Below are positions 16,507 through 24,525 of a stretch of DNA of 64,000 nt, one piece after another. Below the pieces are notes generated by a model. The model did no database searches. It saw only the letters and a program-made list of their open reading frames with translations, and was not told the origin of the DNA. The stretch covers positions 1-64,000 of the forward strand of contig SFCB01000291.1 in NCBI GenBank assembly GCA_004367505.1, written 5' to 3'. How positions within the stretch are numbered: the first letter of the stretch is position 1; the number at the start of each line of letters is the position of its first letter. A program made the translations under genes and the position numbers. Origin of the DNA: Chloroflexi bacterium OHK40. GTDB lineage: Bacteria > Chloroflexota > Chloroflexia > Chloroflexales > Chloroflexaceae.

Positions 16507-17655
16507 CTACTCAGCCAGATCGGGGATGAGCGTCCCAGGCTCTACACCGGGCATCACGTCCTCGCCCTCGACGGGCTCGGGAACCGCTGCGTCGGCGTCG
16601 GCCATGTTGCTGGCCACCAGCAGCTTCTCGGCCATGCCGCTCACGGCGCGGGCCCGCTCGAGCTGTAGCCAGCCCGACCAGCCCTTGCCCAGCGCGATCT
16701 GGCTGGAGAAGTAGGCCACGTCGGCCGTGCCCTGAACCACCACCGCCATGCGCCCATCGCTCTGCAGGGCGGTGGCGGGGTTATTCGTCAGGTAGCCGCC
16801 GTGGGAGCGCCACTCGATCCACCGGCCGTTGGGCGCGGACTGCTGGATCTGGTAGAGCGCGCCGTTGGCGCCACGCACGAAGGCGGCGAGCCGGCCATCA
16901 GCGTAGCGGGCCACAGCGGGGTTGCTGGTGAGGTGGCCGCCGAGCCGCAGCCATTCGCCATAGGCACCGCCCGGGGTGAGCTGCGACTTGACGTAGAGGC
17001 CCATGTCGGTGCCACGGGCAAAGATGGCCATGCGCCCATCGGCGTGATAGCCCAGGGCCATGTAGCTGGTGACGATCCCGCCGAGGTTCACCCAGCCGCC
17101 GCTGAAGCCGTTGTTGGCCTCGCGCTGCAGGTAGATGTTGCCCTCGGTCCCACGAACGATCACCTCCATGCGTCCATCGCTGTGCTGGCCGATCACCGGC
17201 GCGCTGGTGATGTAGCCGCCGAGGTTCACCCAGTCGCCGAACTCACCGTTAGGCTTGTTCTGGATGCGGTAGAAGAGCCGGTTGTCGGTACCGCGCACGA
17301 ACACGGCGATCCGGCCATCGCGGCGCACCGTCTGGGCCACCGGCTCGTCGAAGATCTGGCCGCCCAGGTCGATCCAGTTGGTCCAGTTACCGTTGGGGAC
17401 GATCTGGTGCGCCATGTAGAGCCGGTTGTTGGAGCCGCGCACGAACACCGCCAGGCGCCCGTCGGCGTTGCGGGCAGCGGCCGGGTTGCCCTGGACGATC
17501 CCGCCGCGTGAGGCCCAGGTAGCCCAGGCGCCCCCAGGGGCGGTCTGCCAGATGTGGTAGAGGGCGTTATCGGCCCCACGCGCGAAGGCCTCGAGACGAC
17601 CGTCGGCGTTGTTGGTGATCGCGAACTTGATATTTGTGGCGAGAGGGCCGGACAT
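16507..17655 (-). CDS. Seven-bladed beta-propeller lectin-like protein (PLL type)
   Basis: A 382-residue protein made of seven tandem repeats of about 48 residues, each with a core like NADGRLxxFxRGxDNxLYxxxQ...GxWxxWxxLGGxIxxxP. This matches the PLL-type seven-bladed propeller lectins first known from Photorhabdus, which bind fucosylated and O-methylated glycans. A 50-residue acidic tail (ending EPGTLIPDLAE) follows. No signal peptide is seen at the start chosen at 17655, where AGGAG lies eight bases upstream. It is monocistronic with a hairpin at each side. Carbohydrate binding is inferred from fold similarity; the sugar-contact residues were not checked individually. Confidence 0.8.
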   Translation of the reverse strand: MSGPLATNIKFAITNNADGRLEAFARGADNALYHIWQTAPGGAWATWASRGGIVQGNPAAARNADGRLAVFVRGSNNRLYMAHQIVPNGNWTNWIDLGGQIFDEPVAQTVRRDGRIAVFVRGTDNRLFYRIQNKPNGEFGDWVNLGGYITSAPVIGQHSDGRMEVIVRGTEGNIYLQREANNGFSGGWVNLGGIVTSYMALGYHADGRMAIFARGTDMGLYVKSQLTPGGAYGEWLRLGGHLTSNPAVARYADGRLAAFVRGANGALYQIQQSAPNGRWIEWRSHGGYLTNNPATALQSDGRMAVVVQGTADVAYFSSQIALGKGWSGWLQLERARAVSGMAEKLLVASNMADADAAVPEPVEGEDVMPGVEPGTLIPDLAE

Positions 17656-17762
17656 CGTTGTTGCTCCTGAGGTTTTTGCGTAGCTCTGCTCGGGCCTGCG
17701 GAGAGGATAGCAGCACGCAACCAGGAGCGGATCGCCCGGATTGACCATCTTGCCGAGGATAC

Positions 17763-17808
17763 GCGGCATGGCTCGCTGGCTCGTTAGAGCCATGGCGAGC
17801 CATGCCGC
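17763..17808. terminator. Long near-perfect hairpin between flavoenzyme and lectin genes
   Basis: GCGGCATGGCTCGC (17763-17776) pairs perfectly with GCGAGCCATGCCGC (17795-17808); inside, TGGCTC and GAGCCA pair across a GTTA loop. The result is a 20-bp stem with a two-base bulge. It lies 150 bases past the flavoenzyme stop and about 110 bases before the lectin start, so it could end the former or regulate the latter. Confidence 0.6.
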
Positions 17809-17959
17809 CACGTGATCTGCAGGCATGTCCAGCGTATGGACAGCGACTCAATCGAAGCGCGGCCATCGTCCGGTCACATGCGCCGGGGCGCAGCGTGCGG
17901 TATCGACGCGGTACCGAACGTGCCGTGTGGTTCCCTGAGTTGCGCGGGGCCAGAGACGA

Positions 17960-19339
17960 TCACCGCTGCGGCGGGATATTCTGGTTGAGCCGGAAGATGT
18001 TCTCGGGGTCATACCGAGCTTTGATCGCGGCCAGGCGCGCCAGGTTCGGCCCGTAGGCGTCGCGCACCTCATGGGGCTCCCCCCGCCCAAGGAAGTTCAC
18101 GTAGCTACCGCTGCCCGCGTAGGGCCGCAGGAGCTCCTTCACGCCGCCGGCCCAGGCCAACTGGGGCTCTGCGGGGCCGCTCTGCCACGCCGCCGTGGCG
18201 GTGAGAAAGTACTGCGGGGCGCGCAGGGCAAAGGCGGTAGCCTCGGTCGCCACCCGCGAGGCGGCGCCGTGCAGGCGCTGCAGCATGATCGTGGCGAAGG
18301 GTGTGGGCCTGCTAGCCGCCGCCACCAGCAGGGCCTCCACGGCACCGTCGCTGAGCACAGGGAGGGTCGTGGTGACCCCGCTGAAGCGGAGCCCGACGGG
18401 CATTGGCTCAGCCTCGGCGTAGAGGTTGGCGTAGGCCATCGGTGCTACGCTGTCGGCGGCGGGCAGGCCAGAGGCGCGTAGGGGCGCCAGCAGGCGCTCG
18501 CCCGCCGCCAGGTCGTCGCCGCTGTAGCAGACGTCAACCACCAGGGCTGGACCGATCCGGGGCGGAGTCACGAGCCGGGCCATCGTCGTCAACTCATCCG
18601 GCGCGGCCAGGTCGAGGGCACGCAGAGCCTGGAGGCCAGCACGGGCATCGGCGAGCGGGATGACAACCCGGCCAGCGAGTACGCGCTCAAGCGGATGGAG
18701 CTGGTACTCGATCTCCGTGACGATCCCAAAATTGCCGCCACCGCCGCGCAGGGCCCAGAAGAGCTCGGGATGCTCGCTCGCGCTGGCGGTACGCAACTGG
18801 CCGTCGGCGGTGACGATCTGAAAGGAGCGGACGTTGTCGATCGTCAGCCCGTGCTTGCCCATCAGCCAGCCAATGCCGCCGCCGAGGGTCAGGCCGCCGA
18901 GGCCCACACCTGCGGCGTTGCCGGTGGTGGTGGCGAGACCGTGAGCGGCGGCGGCGCTCACGAACTTGCCATTGGTGGCGCCGGGCTGGGCGCGAGCGAT
19001 CCGACGCGTGGGATCCAACGTTACCGCATCGAAGCGGGAGAGATCCACCACTACGCCGTCGTCGCAGAGGGCGAGGCCCGCACCGTTGTGGCCGCCGCTG
19101 CGCACCGCCAGAGGCAGATCGAAGGCCCGGGCGAAGGCGATGGCCGTCGCGATATCGCCGGCGTCGCGCGGGCGAACGATAAAGCCTGGGTAGCGGTCTA
19201 CCTGGGCGTTCCAGTGCTGGCGGGCCTCCTCGTAGCCGGGCTCGCCACGGAGGATGAGCTCGCCGGCGATTCGCCGGCGGAAGTTGCCAATGGCGCGGAG
19301 CTCAAGCGGAAAGGTCTCGCTGGACGGATGCACAGCCAT
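17960..19339 (-). CDS. FAD-dependent oxidase of the berberine-bridge-enzyme family
   Basis: A 459-residue flavoprotein oxidase. The FAD-binding PCMH domain covers about residues 50-220 and includes the covalent-flavin histidine motif RSGGHN (His84) and GVGLGGLTLGGGIGWLMGKHGL. The second covalent site, a cysteine normally just before the VGxGG stretch, is replaced (TTGNAAGVGLGG), so flavin attachment should be through histidine alone. The C-terminal BBE motif YVNFLGRGEPHEVRDAYG and the final RYDPENIFRLNQNIPP are intact. Substrates in this family include sugars, alcohols and alkaloids; none can be assigned. Confidence 0.88.
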   Translation of the reverse strand: MAVHPSSETFPLELRAIGNFRRRIAGELILRGEPGYEEARQHWNAQVDRYPGFIVRPRDAGDIATAIAFARAFDLPLAVRSGGHNGAGLALCDDGVVVDLSRFDAVTLDPTRRIARAQPGATNGKFVSAAAAHGLATTTGNAAGVGLGGLTLGGGIGWLMGKHGLTIDNVRSFQIVTADGQLRTASASEHPELFWALRGGGGNFGIVTEIEYQLHPLERVLAGRVVIPLADARAGLQALRALDLAAPDELTTMARLVTPPRIGPALVVDVCYSGDDLAAGERLLAPLRASGLPAADSVAPMAYANLYAEAEPMPVGLRFSGVTTTLPVLSDGAVEALLVAAASRPTPFATIMLQRLHGAASRVATEATAFALRAPQYFLTATAAWQSGPAEPQLAWAGGVKELLRPYAGSGSYVNFLGRGEPHEVRDAYGPNLARLAAIKARYDPENIFRLNQNIPPQR

Positions 19340-19543
19340 GCGGGAGTCCCCCTGTATCTATGGCGACCGTGACGCACCGGCGCCACGGGATGATGCCGAT
19401 CGCTGGCACCTCTCCACGACAATGCGGAGGGAGGAGGCGGGCCGGATGCGCCGGGTGCGAGGCATGTTGCCCACACTCGCGTTACCCCGCCGGGTAGCCA
19501 GCGGCGAACCCACAGGACTCCCGATATGCCCCCGCCATTTTCA

Positions 19544-19652
19544 GCTAGTGCTGTTCCAACCTTAGCGGTTGGGCATCGAGGATGGACTCGGGGAGGGCGA
19601 AGCCCTCCCCGAATCTCCCATGCCCGAACAGCTCGGCTGTTTCTGCACTAGC
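19544..19652. mobile_element. MITE-like element with GCTAGTGC ends
   Basis: A 109-bp palindromic element with ends GCTAGTGCTGTTCC (left) and, read inward from the right, GCTAGTGCAGAAAC. Its centre is a perfect 11-bp hairpin, TCGGGGAGGGC (19588-19598) with GCCCTCCCCGA (19602-19612). It lies between the acetyltransferase stop and the flavoenzyme gene and encodes nothing. Confidence 0.55.
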
Positions 19653-19722
19653 GATCGTGTGTACGGGCAGAAGCCGGACGGTGGTAGTCCGGCTACGATC
19701 ATCTTCGAGGGGAAACAGAGGC

Positions 19723-20280
19723 CTACCGCCGCGCCACCCGCTTTGCCATAAGGATGTCAGGCCTGCCGGGGCCGTTGGCGTCGGGCACGACTCCCACAAT
19801 CACGAAGCCGCAGCGCTGGTAGAACTCGTAGGGATGGCCGCGCAGGTTGCGGATGGCGGCGATGTGTGGCCAGGGGTCGGGAAAGAGCTCCACACCGCTG
19901 AGGCTGGTCATGCCGGCCTGGTCATCGGTGCCGAGGGTAATTGTGAGGCCGCCACGGGCGGCCACCTGGCGCTCGAAGTCGGCCACCAGGGCGCGGCCCA
20001 GGCCCCGGCCACGGGCATCGGCGCGCACGACGAGGGGGTGGAGCTCCCAGACATTGCCATCATACTCGGGCACGCCGCCGATCCAGCCGAGCACGGCGCC
20101 GGCCTCGTCGCGGGCGGCGCGGCAGATCTTGCCGGGCTCCAGGGCATCGTGGAGCTCTTCCAGGGCGGACGCGAGATCAGGCCAGGCATCCGGCCAGTGC
20201 TCGCGGAAGCCCTCGACGAGCAGGGCCGCCGCCTCGCGGATGGCGCCGGTGTCGGTGGGGTGAAGGTCGTCGATCCGCAA
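19723..20280 (-). CDS. GNAT acetyltransferase resembling aminoglycoside 6'-N-acetyltransferase
   Basis: A 185-residue GNAT acetyltransferase. The acetyl-CoA site is seen in LHPLVVRADARGRGLGRALVADFE. The C-terminal segment GHPYEFYQRCGFVIVGVVPDANGPGRPDILMAKR strongly resembles chromosomal AAC(6')-I enzymes, which acetylate the 6'-amino group of kanamycin- and gentamicin-type drugs. A TTG at 20280 with GGGAG six bases upstream aligns with the family start; a GTG at 20301 with GAGGG is the alternative. Environmental homologues may have other natural substrates. Monocistronic. Confidence 0.75.
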   Translation of the reverse strand: MRIDDLHPTDTGAIREAAALLVEGFREHWPDAWPDLASALEELHDALEPGKICRAARDEAGAVLGWIGGVPEYDGNVWELHPLVVRADARGRGLGRALVADFERQVAARGGLTITLGTDDQAGMTSLSGVELFPDPWPHIAAIRNLRGHPYEFYQRCGFVIVGVVPDANGPGRPDILMAKRVARR

Positions 20281-20323
20281 TGAGTTCTCCCGGCGCGCCA
20301 CGGGGCGCCCTCATGTTCAGGAA

Positions 20324-20399
20324 GGTTGCGCCGTCTGCGGAGAGCTGGAGCGCGCCAGAACGCCGTCCACGTGTGGTGCTCCAGTTCCGGTTCTCAGTT
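20324..20399 (-). repeat. Dispersed repeat, inverted partner of 22049-22123
   Basis: Read on the minus strand this contains GAACCGGAACTGGAG, then GGACGGCGTTCTGGCGCGCT and AGCTCTCCGCAGACGGCG. Very similar sequence lies on the plus strand at 22049-22123, so the alcohol dehydrogenase gene is flanked by inverted copies; shorter relatives are at 1587-1640 and 55449-55505. Confidence 0.6.
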
Positions 20400-20448
20400 T
20401 GTGCCCGACACCAGGTTCCCCTGGGCAAGTCGCGTGCCCCTGCGGGGC

Positions 20449-20985
20449 ATACAAGGGCAGACAGCACGTCCGTCGGAGGCGTGGTTTACGGCGTTGGGAG
20501 ACACTGCTGACCCTCACCCCCACCTGCGCCGGGGGCAGGCCCGCAGGCATTCCTCCCTGGACGCCCGCCTGCGCGGGCGTGACATGTATAGCGGCACCCG
20601 GCCCGCCATGCAGACCCCTGGACGCCCGCTGGCGCGGAGGTGCCAGGCGTGTGTTGGGCTGTCGTTCCCGCGCACGCGGGAACCCAGCGTCCCCCGCTTG
20701 CGCGGGGGCAGGCCCCCACTTGGGTGGGGCAGGCCCGCAGGCATTCCTCCCTGGACGCCCGCTGGCGCGGGCGTGACATGCACCGCGACACCCGGCCCGC
20801 CATGCGGGCCCCTGGCCGCCCGCTGGCGCGGGCGTGACACAAGGGCGACGGGGGTGTCGTTCTCGCGGAAGCGGGAACCCACCACCCCCGCCTGCGCGGG
20901 GGCAGATCCCTGGCCCCCGCTCCCAGAGCGGGAGCGGGGGAACGTCGCCTGCCAGAATGATAGCGCAGACGGTCGATCAGCGCTA
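20449..20985. repeat. Composite repeat block with a 194-bp tandem duplication
   Basis: The block starts with the GGCAGACAGCACGTC end of the element family seen intact at 11719. A unit beginning GCAGGCATTCCTCCCTGGAC occurs at 20543 and again at 20737, 194 bases apart, each followed by GGACGCCCGC, CGCGGGCGTGACATG and ACCCGGCCCGCCATG. The same unit appears inverted at about 37310-37450. The block ends with GC hairpins near 20880-20945. The long reading frames here are low-complexity artefacts. Confidence 0.65.
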
Positions 20986-22029
20986 TTAGGGGATGATCAC
21001 CCCGCGCCCGATGATACGCCGGTGTTTGAAGTCGTCGATAGCGGTATTAATCTGCTCGAGCCGGTAGTGCTGGCCGTGCAGCTTCACGCGGCCCTCGGCG
21101 TTCAGCTCCATCAGCTCAACGAGCTCGAGGTAGTTGCCCACCAGGCTCCCCTCGATCGCGATCTCGCTGATCACCATATGCACGGTAGGCACCTGCACCG
21201 CACCACCGTAGCCAACAATGTAGTGGGTGCCGCCCTGGCGCAGCATCTGCCAGGAGAGTTGCTCGGCCCCCAGCTCGCCCACGAAGTCGATTACGGCGTG
21301 CGCGCCGCCCCGAGTGAGCTCCCGCACCTCCTGGACCACATGATCGCCGCCGTCGAGCACGTGGTGGGCACCCAGCTCCCGCGCCAGCTTGCGAGCGTTC
21401 TCAGAGCGATCGACGGCGATGGTGCGGGCACCGCACAGCTCGTGGAGGGATTGCAGGGCAACGTGGCCCAGGCCACCCACGCCGAGCACCACGCAGTACT
21501 GGCCGGGTGTGAGCTTTCTGGCCGCCTTCTTCGCAACCCGGTAGGCCGTGATGCCAGCGTCGGCCAGGGGCGCCACATCCACCGGGGCGACATTGGGGTT
21601 GAGCTTGATCAGCGCCCGCTCGTTGGTGAGCAGATAGTCGGCGAAGCCACCATCGCAGTTCAGGCCAGGGAAACTGCCGTGCTCGCAGTACATGTCCTCG
21701 CCTCGCCGGCAGCCGAGGCAGACACCGCAGGAGCGCAGCGGATGGCAGATCACCGGATCGCCCACCTTGACCGAGGTAACCCCGGGGCCGACATCTTCGA
21801 CCCAGCCGGCGTTCTCGTGGCCGAGCACGTAGGGCAGCAGGGTGCGCTGCGGGTCCTGGATATCCTTCCAGACGCCCTCGATGATGTGCAGGTCGGTACG
21901 GCAGAGGCCCGCCGCGCCCACGCGCACGATGACTTCGCCCGGCTTGCTGATCTGCGGCGCGGGAATATTGTCGAGCTTGAGCTCGACATTCATGTGCTCG
22001 TCGTACTCATACAGGCGCGCAGCTCTCAT
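20986..22029 (-). CDS. Zinc-dependent NAD(P) alcohol dehydrogenase
   Basis: A 347-residue medium-chain alcohol dehydrogenase oxidising an alcohol to aldehyde or ketone. Catalytic zinc ligands are in GLCRTDLH and GHENAGWVEDVG; the structural zinc loop shows four cysteines in SCGVCLGCRRGEDMYC; the Rossmann motif is VLGVGGLGHVALQ. GGAGG six bases before the ATG at 22029 fixes the start. It is the third gene of a minus-strand set with a DUF59 protein and an amidohydrolase, the order I recall for the accessory genes behind mim/prm-type propane and acetone monooxygenases. A 302-base gap with repeats separates it from the DUF59 gene. Confidence 0.9.
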   Translation of the reverse strand: MRAARLYEYDEHMNVELKLDNIPAPQISKPGEVIVRVGAAGLCRTDLHIIEGVWKDIQDPQRTLLPYVLGHENAGWVEDVGPGVTSVKVGDPVICHPLRSCGVCLGCRRGEDMYCEHGSFPGLNCDGGFADYLLTNERALIKLNPNVAPVDVAPLADAGITAYRVAKKAARKLTPGQYCVVLGVGGLGHVALQSLHELCGARTIAVDRSENARKLARELGAHHVLDGGDHVVQEVRELTRGGAHAVIDFVGELGAEQLSWQMLRQGGTHYIVGYGGAVQVPTVHMVISEIAIEGSLVGNYLELVELMELNAEGRVKLHGQHYRLEQINTAIDDFKHRRIIGRGVIIP

Positions 22030-22048
22030 CTCCAGCCTCCTTACAAAG

Positions 22049-22229
22049 CAAGAACCGGGAACCGGGGAACCGCAAGCGGACGGTATTCCGGCGCGCTTTA
22101 GCTCTCCGCAGATGGCGCAACCATTTCGAGCAATGCGCTCGTGATCGGCCACGGTGCTGATGCGGGATGGCCGGGAGGGCGCCCACCAGCGACGCCCCGA
22201 GGCCCCCATCCGGCGCCATCGTGGCCGAT
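22049..22229. repeat. Dispersed repeat plus 86-bp imperfect hairpin within the operon gap
   Basis: Positions 22049-22123 carry the repeat shared (inverted) with 20324-20399. Positions 22144-22229 form a long imperfect hairpin bounded by ATCGGCCACGGTG (22144-22156) and CATCGTGGCCGAT (22217-22229), with GGATGG/CCATCC pairing inside. Both lie between the DUF59 and alcohol dehydrogenase genes, so they interrupt an otherwise operon-like set. Confidence 0.55.
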
Positions 22230-22331
22230 TCCTTGCCGACAGTGTGGAAACCCAGCCGCCCCGCTGATCGCGCCAGACAGCGGATGGTCCTCAGCCGATG
22301 ACGGAGCACAATGGCGAGGAGCAGCCGGGAG

Positions 22332-23156
22332 TTAGTCCCCCGGGCCATTCAGAGCCGGCCCGACGAGCAGGGCATCGCCGACGCTTCCGTGGCAGCCGGC
22401 CTGCTCGGGGCGAAACTGGGTACGCAACAAGCCCTCGCACAGCGTCGTGTTGAAGGCGATATTGAGCCGGGCTGCCCGCGAGCGCCGCAGGTAGGCAGCC
22501 AGATCCACCTCGGCCAGCGGCTGCCCCTCTGTAGTGGTAAAAAGCAGCGCCTCAGGGGCCTGGGCAAGGCCGAGCTTGCGGCGCTTGTGCAGGTACTTCT
22601 CCAGGTCAGCGGCGGCCAGGGGCACCCGCAGGGCCGTCCCATCCGGCGTCACGACACGCACATCTTCACCCTGAGGCGTCAGCGCACCGACCCTGAGGGC
22701 GAGGGCGGTAGCTTCATCGATCCCGGCCTGACGCAGCCGGCGCAAGAGCACATCCTGGCGAGCGAGGAAGCCCTTCAGAGTGAAGGTATGCCTGAGCGCC
22801 TCGAGCCCCTCGTCCACCAGATCGTCCGGAAAGGTCTCGGCGAAGGACTTGCCCGCGTTGATCCCCGCGTTGATCTCGTTCTCGGCGCAGTTATTGCGCA
22901 CGAGCACCGTGACTGCCGCGACCCCCGGCACTCGGGCGACTTCATGGCGGATGTCGGAGGACATCAGGAAGACGAAGTTGGGGGCGCACCAGAAGGTCGG
23001 CACGGTGTAGCGCACAGTTACGTGGCCACCGGTGATCGTCACCTCGTCGATGAAGCCGAGGCGGGTGAGCGGCGCATCGAGCTCAGGATCGTAGACCTGA
23101 TCGAGGGCGGCGAAGACCTGATCGCGCGAGAGCGGCACACTGCTGATCGTGCTCAT
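22332..23156 (-). CDS. DUF59/MIP18-type metal-cluster assembly protein with C-terminal extension
   Basis: A 274-residue protein. Residues about 10-105 are a DUF59 (MIP18, PaaD-like) domain: VFAALDQVYDPELDAPLTRLGFIDEV, then VRYTVPTFWCAPNFVFLMSSDI. Stand-alone DUF59 proteins are about 100 residues and act in iron-sulfur or diiron enzyme maturation; here about 160 further residues follow with KYLHKRRKLGLAQ and a cysteine pair late in the sequence. It lies three bases behind the amidohydrolase stop, hence is co-transcribed. The arrangement parallels accessory genes of mim/prm-type diiron monooxygenases, but none is encoded here. Confidence 0.8.
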   Translation of the reverse strand: MSTISSVPLSRDQVFAALDQVYDPELDAPLTRLGFIDEVTITGGHVTVRYTVPTFWCAPNFVFLMSSDIRHEVARVPGVAAVTVLVRNNCAENEINAGINAGKSFAETFPDDLVDEGLEALRHTFTLKGFLARQDVLLRRLRQAGIDEATALALRVGALTPQGEDVRVVTPDGTALRVPLAAADLEKYLHKRRKLGLAQAPEALLFTTTEGQPLAEVDLAAYLRRSRAARLNIAFNTTLCEGLLRTQFRPEQAGCHGSVGDALLVGPALNGPGD

Positions 23157-23159
23157 CGG

Positions 23160-24230
23160 TTAGATCGCCGGCTCGAGGCGCGACGGCTCCTCGCTCACAT
23201 CATCTTCACCGAGGGTCACGGGCGCGCCACGGAGCTGGGCCGCCTTCTGCTCAACGTCGATACCGTAGAGGCGAGCGGCGTTGAGCCCAAGGATCTTGGC
23301 CTTCGTCTCGGCGGTCAGATCGACGCCGTACTCCGCCTTAATATCCTCGGGCAGCTCGAAGGCCATAAACTTATCGATCAGCCAGCCGGGGGTCCAGAGC
23401 GCATAGTCGCTGGCGAAGGTCAGCTTGTCGGGGCCGAGCCAGTAGAGCAGGTTGGCGATCACCTCGGCAAAGTAGCGCGGGCGCGAGTGGATGAAGGGCA
23501 GTGCAACGGCCAGACCGCCCCAAACGTTCGTCTCCTGGGTGGCGATCCAACAGAAGTCCTCGAGCCGTGGCAGGCCGCAATGCTCAACGATAAAGGTCAG
23601 GCCCTGGTAGCGCGTGGCAACCTCGTCAACATCGGCGACGTCGAAGGCGTCGCGGTTGAGCGGCCAGATCGTGGGACCCTTGTGCACGTGGATCCGGGTG
23701 ATCCCGAGCTTCTCGCACTCGGCGAAGAACGGCTGGGCCTCGGGGTCGGTCAGCTTCCAGCCCTTCGAGCCATTGTTCCACTCGGCGGTGTAGAGCTTTA
23801 CGCCCGGGATCCCATACTCCTGCCTGGCACGGCGCAGGGCGTTCAGACCGAGCGGGCCATCCTCACCGTGGCGGGGATCGAAGGAGCCGTTGAGGATCAC
23901 GCGGTCGGGATAGGCCTTCTTTAGCTGGTAGTTGCGCTCGATCGGGTTGAAGCCGGTTTTGTAGAAGTCGAAGAGGTTGGTCGTCTGCAGGATGCACATA
24001 TCGACATAGCCATCGACAAACAGATCCCTGGCCATGTCGTTAACCGAGTACTTCTCGTAGTGCTCGAGGGTCCAGACCCGATCGGGCGGCGAGAGATTCT
24101 TGTGATAGGCGTAGAAACAGTCGATCCAACCTTTACCATACTGGTTGAGCTGGTTTGCGGGGCTAGCGTCCCAGAGGTGTGTGTGGGCATCAATGACGAA
24201 GAGCTCACTACCATCGGCCATGCGATACAT
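23160..24230 (-). CDS. Amidohydrolase-2-family metal-dependent hydrolase
   Basis: A 356-residue TIM-barrel metal hydrolase of the amidohydrolase 2 (PF04909-like) group. Metal-ligand motifs are in order: FVIDAHTHLWD near the N-terminus, ITRIHVHKGPT, FIVEHCGLPRL and LTFASDYALWTPG. GAGGAGG five to six bases ahead of the ATG at 24230 fixes the start; the longer frame is not used. It leads the three-gene set with the DUF59 protein and alcohol dehydrogenase and is transcribed divergently from the sensor kinase gene. Reaction unknown; in monooxygenase operons the homologue is thought to assist maturation or metabolism, but its role is unsettled. Confidence 0.85.
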   Translation of the reverse strand: MYRMADGSELFVIDAHTHLWDASPANQLNQYGKGWIDCFYAYHKNLSPPDRVWTLEHYEKYSVNDMARDLFVDGYVDMCILQTTNLFDFYKTGFNPIERNYQLKKAYPDRVILNGSFDPRHGEDGPLGLNALRRARQEYGIPGVKLYTAEWNNGSKGWKLTDPEAQPFFAECEKLGITRIHVHKGPTIWPLNRDAFDVADVDEVATRYQGLTFIVEHCGLPRLEDFCWIATQETNVWGGLAVALPFIHSRPRYFAEVIANLLYWLGPDKLTFASDYALWTPGWLIDKFMAFELPEDIKAEYGVDLTAETKAKILGLNAARLYGIDVEQKAAQLRGAPVTLGEDDVSEEPSRLEPAI

Positions 24231-24525
24231 ACCGTCCTCCTCTGCTTCATTGCCCTGAGACCATTCGCCGCGATCCACCCTGAAGGCAGCGTCGGTGCAT
24301 GGAAGGAGTGGCCCCGACGACTCGCCGGGACCGGGGAAGAACGCTCTAGCCTCTGACACCAAGGGTTAGCCGCATCTTAGCAGGGTGGGCAGGCGGCGAC
24401 AACCGGGGCCCAGTGAAAACCGGGTGAAAATTTGCCGCAGTGGTATAGACCTCGCCCACGGCTTGTGCTATAACGTGCACATCCCCAGGAGCTGTACGCA
24501 GCCGCGATGCAAGGGTGCGGGCGCA
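24231..24525. promoter_or_regulatory. Divergent control region between amidohydrolase and kinase genes
   Basis: A 295-base intergenic region that must hold promoters in both directions. GCTATAAC near 24468 is a plausible -10 for the kinase. Two close AAAACCGGGTGAAAA-like units around 24414-24430 could be regulator half-sites. No clear consensus pair is present. Confidence 0.35.

Noticed and set aside
20543-20840. Possible CRISPR array
   Set aside because: Only two long units of 194 bp with related, not unique, sequence between them; no short regular repeats and no cas genes.
20326-22101. 591-residue plus-strand frame
   Set aside because: It spans the repeat block and then the antisense of the alcohol dehydrogenase gene; repeated RxRG/PRxRG peptide runs are translation of the repeats.
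22311-23924. 537-residue plus-strand frame
   Set aside because: Antisense to the DUF59 and amidohydrolase genes, both of which have clear family motifs and ribosome binding sites.
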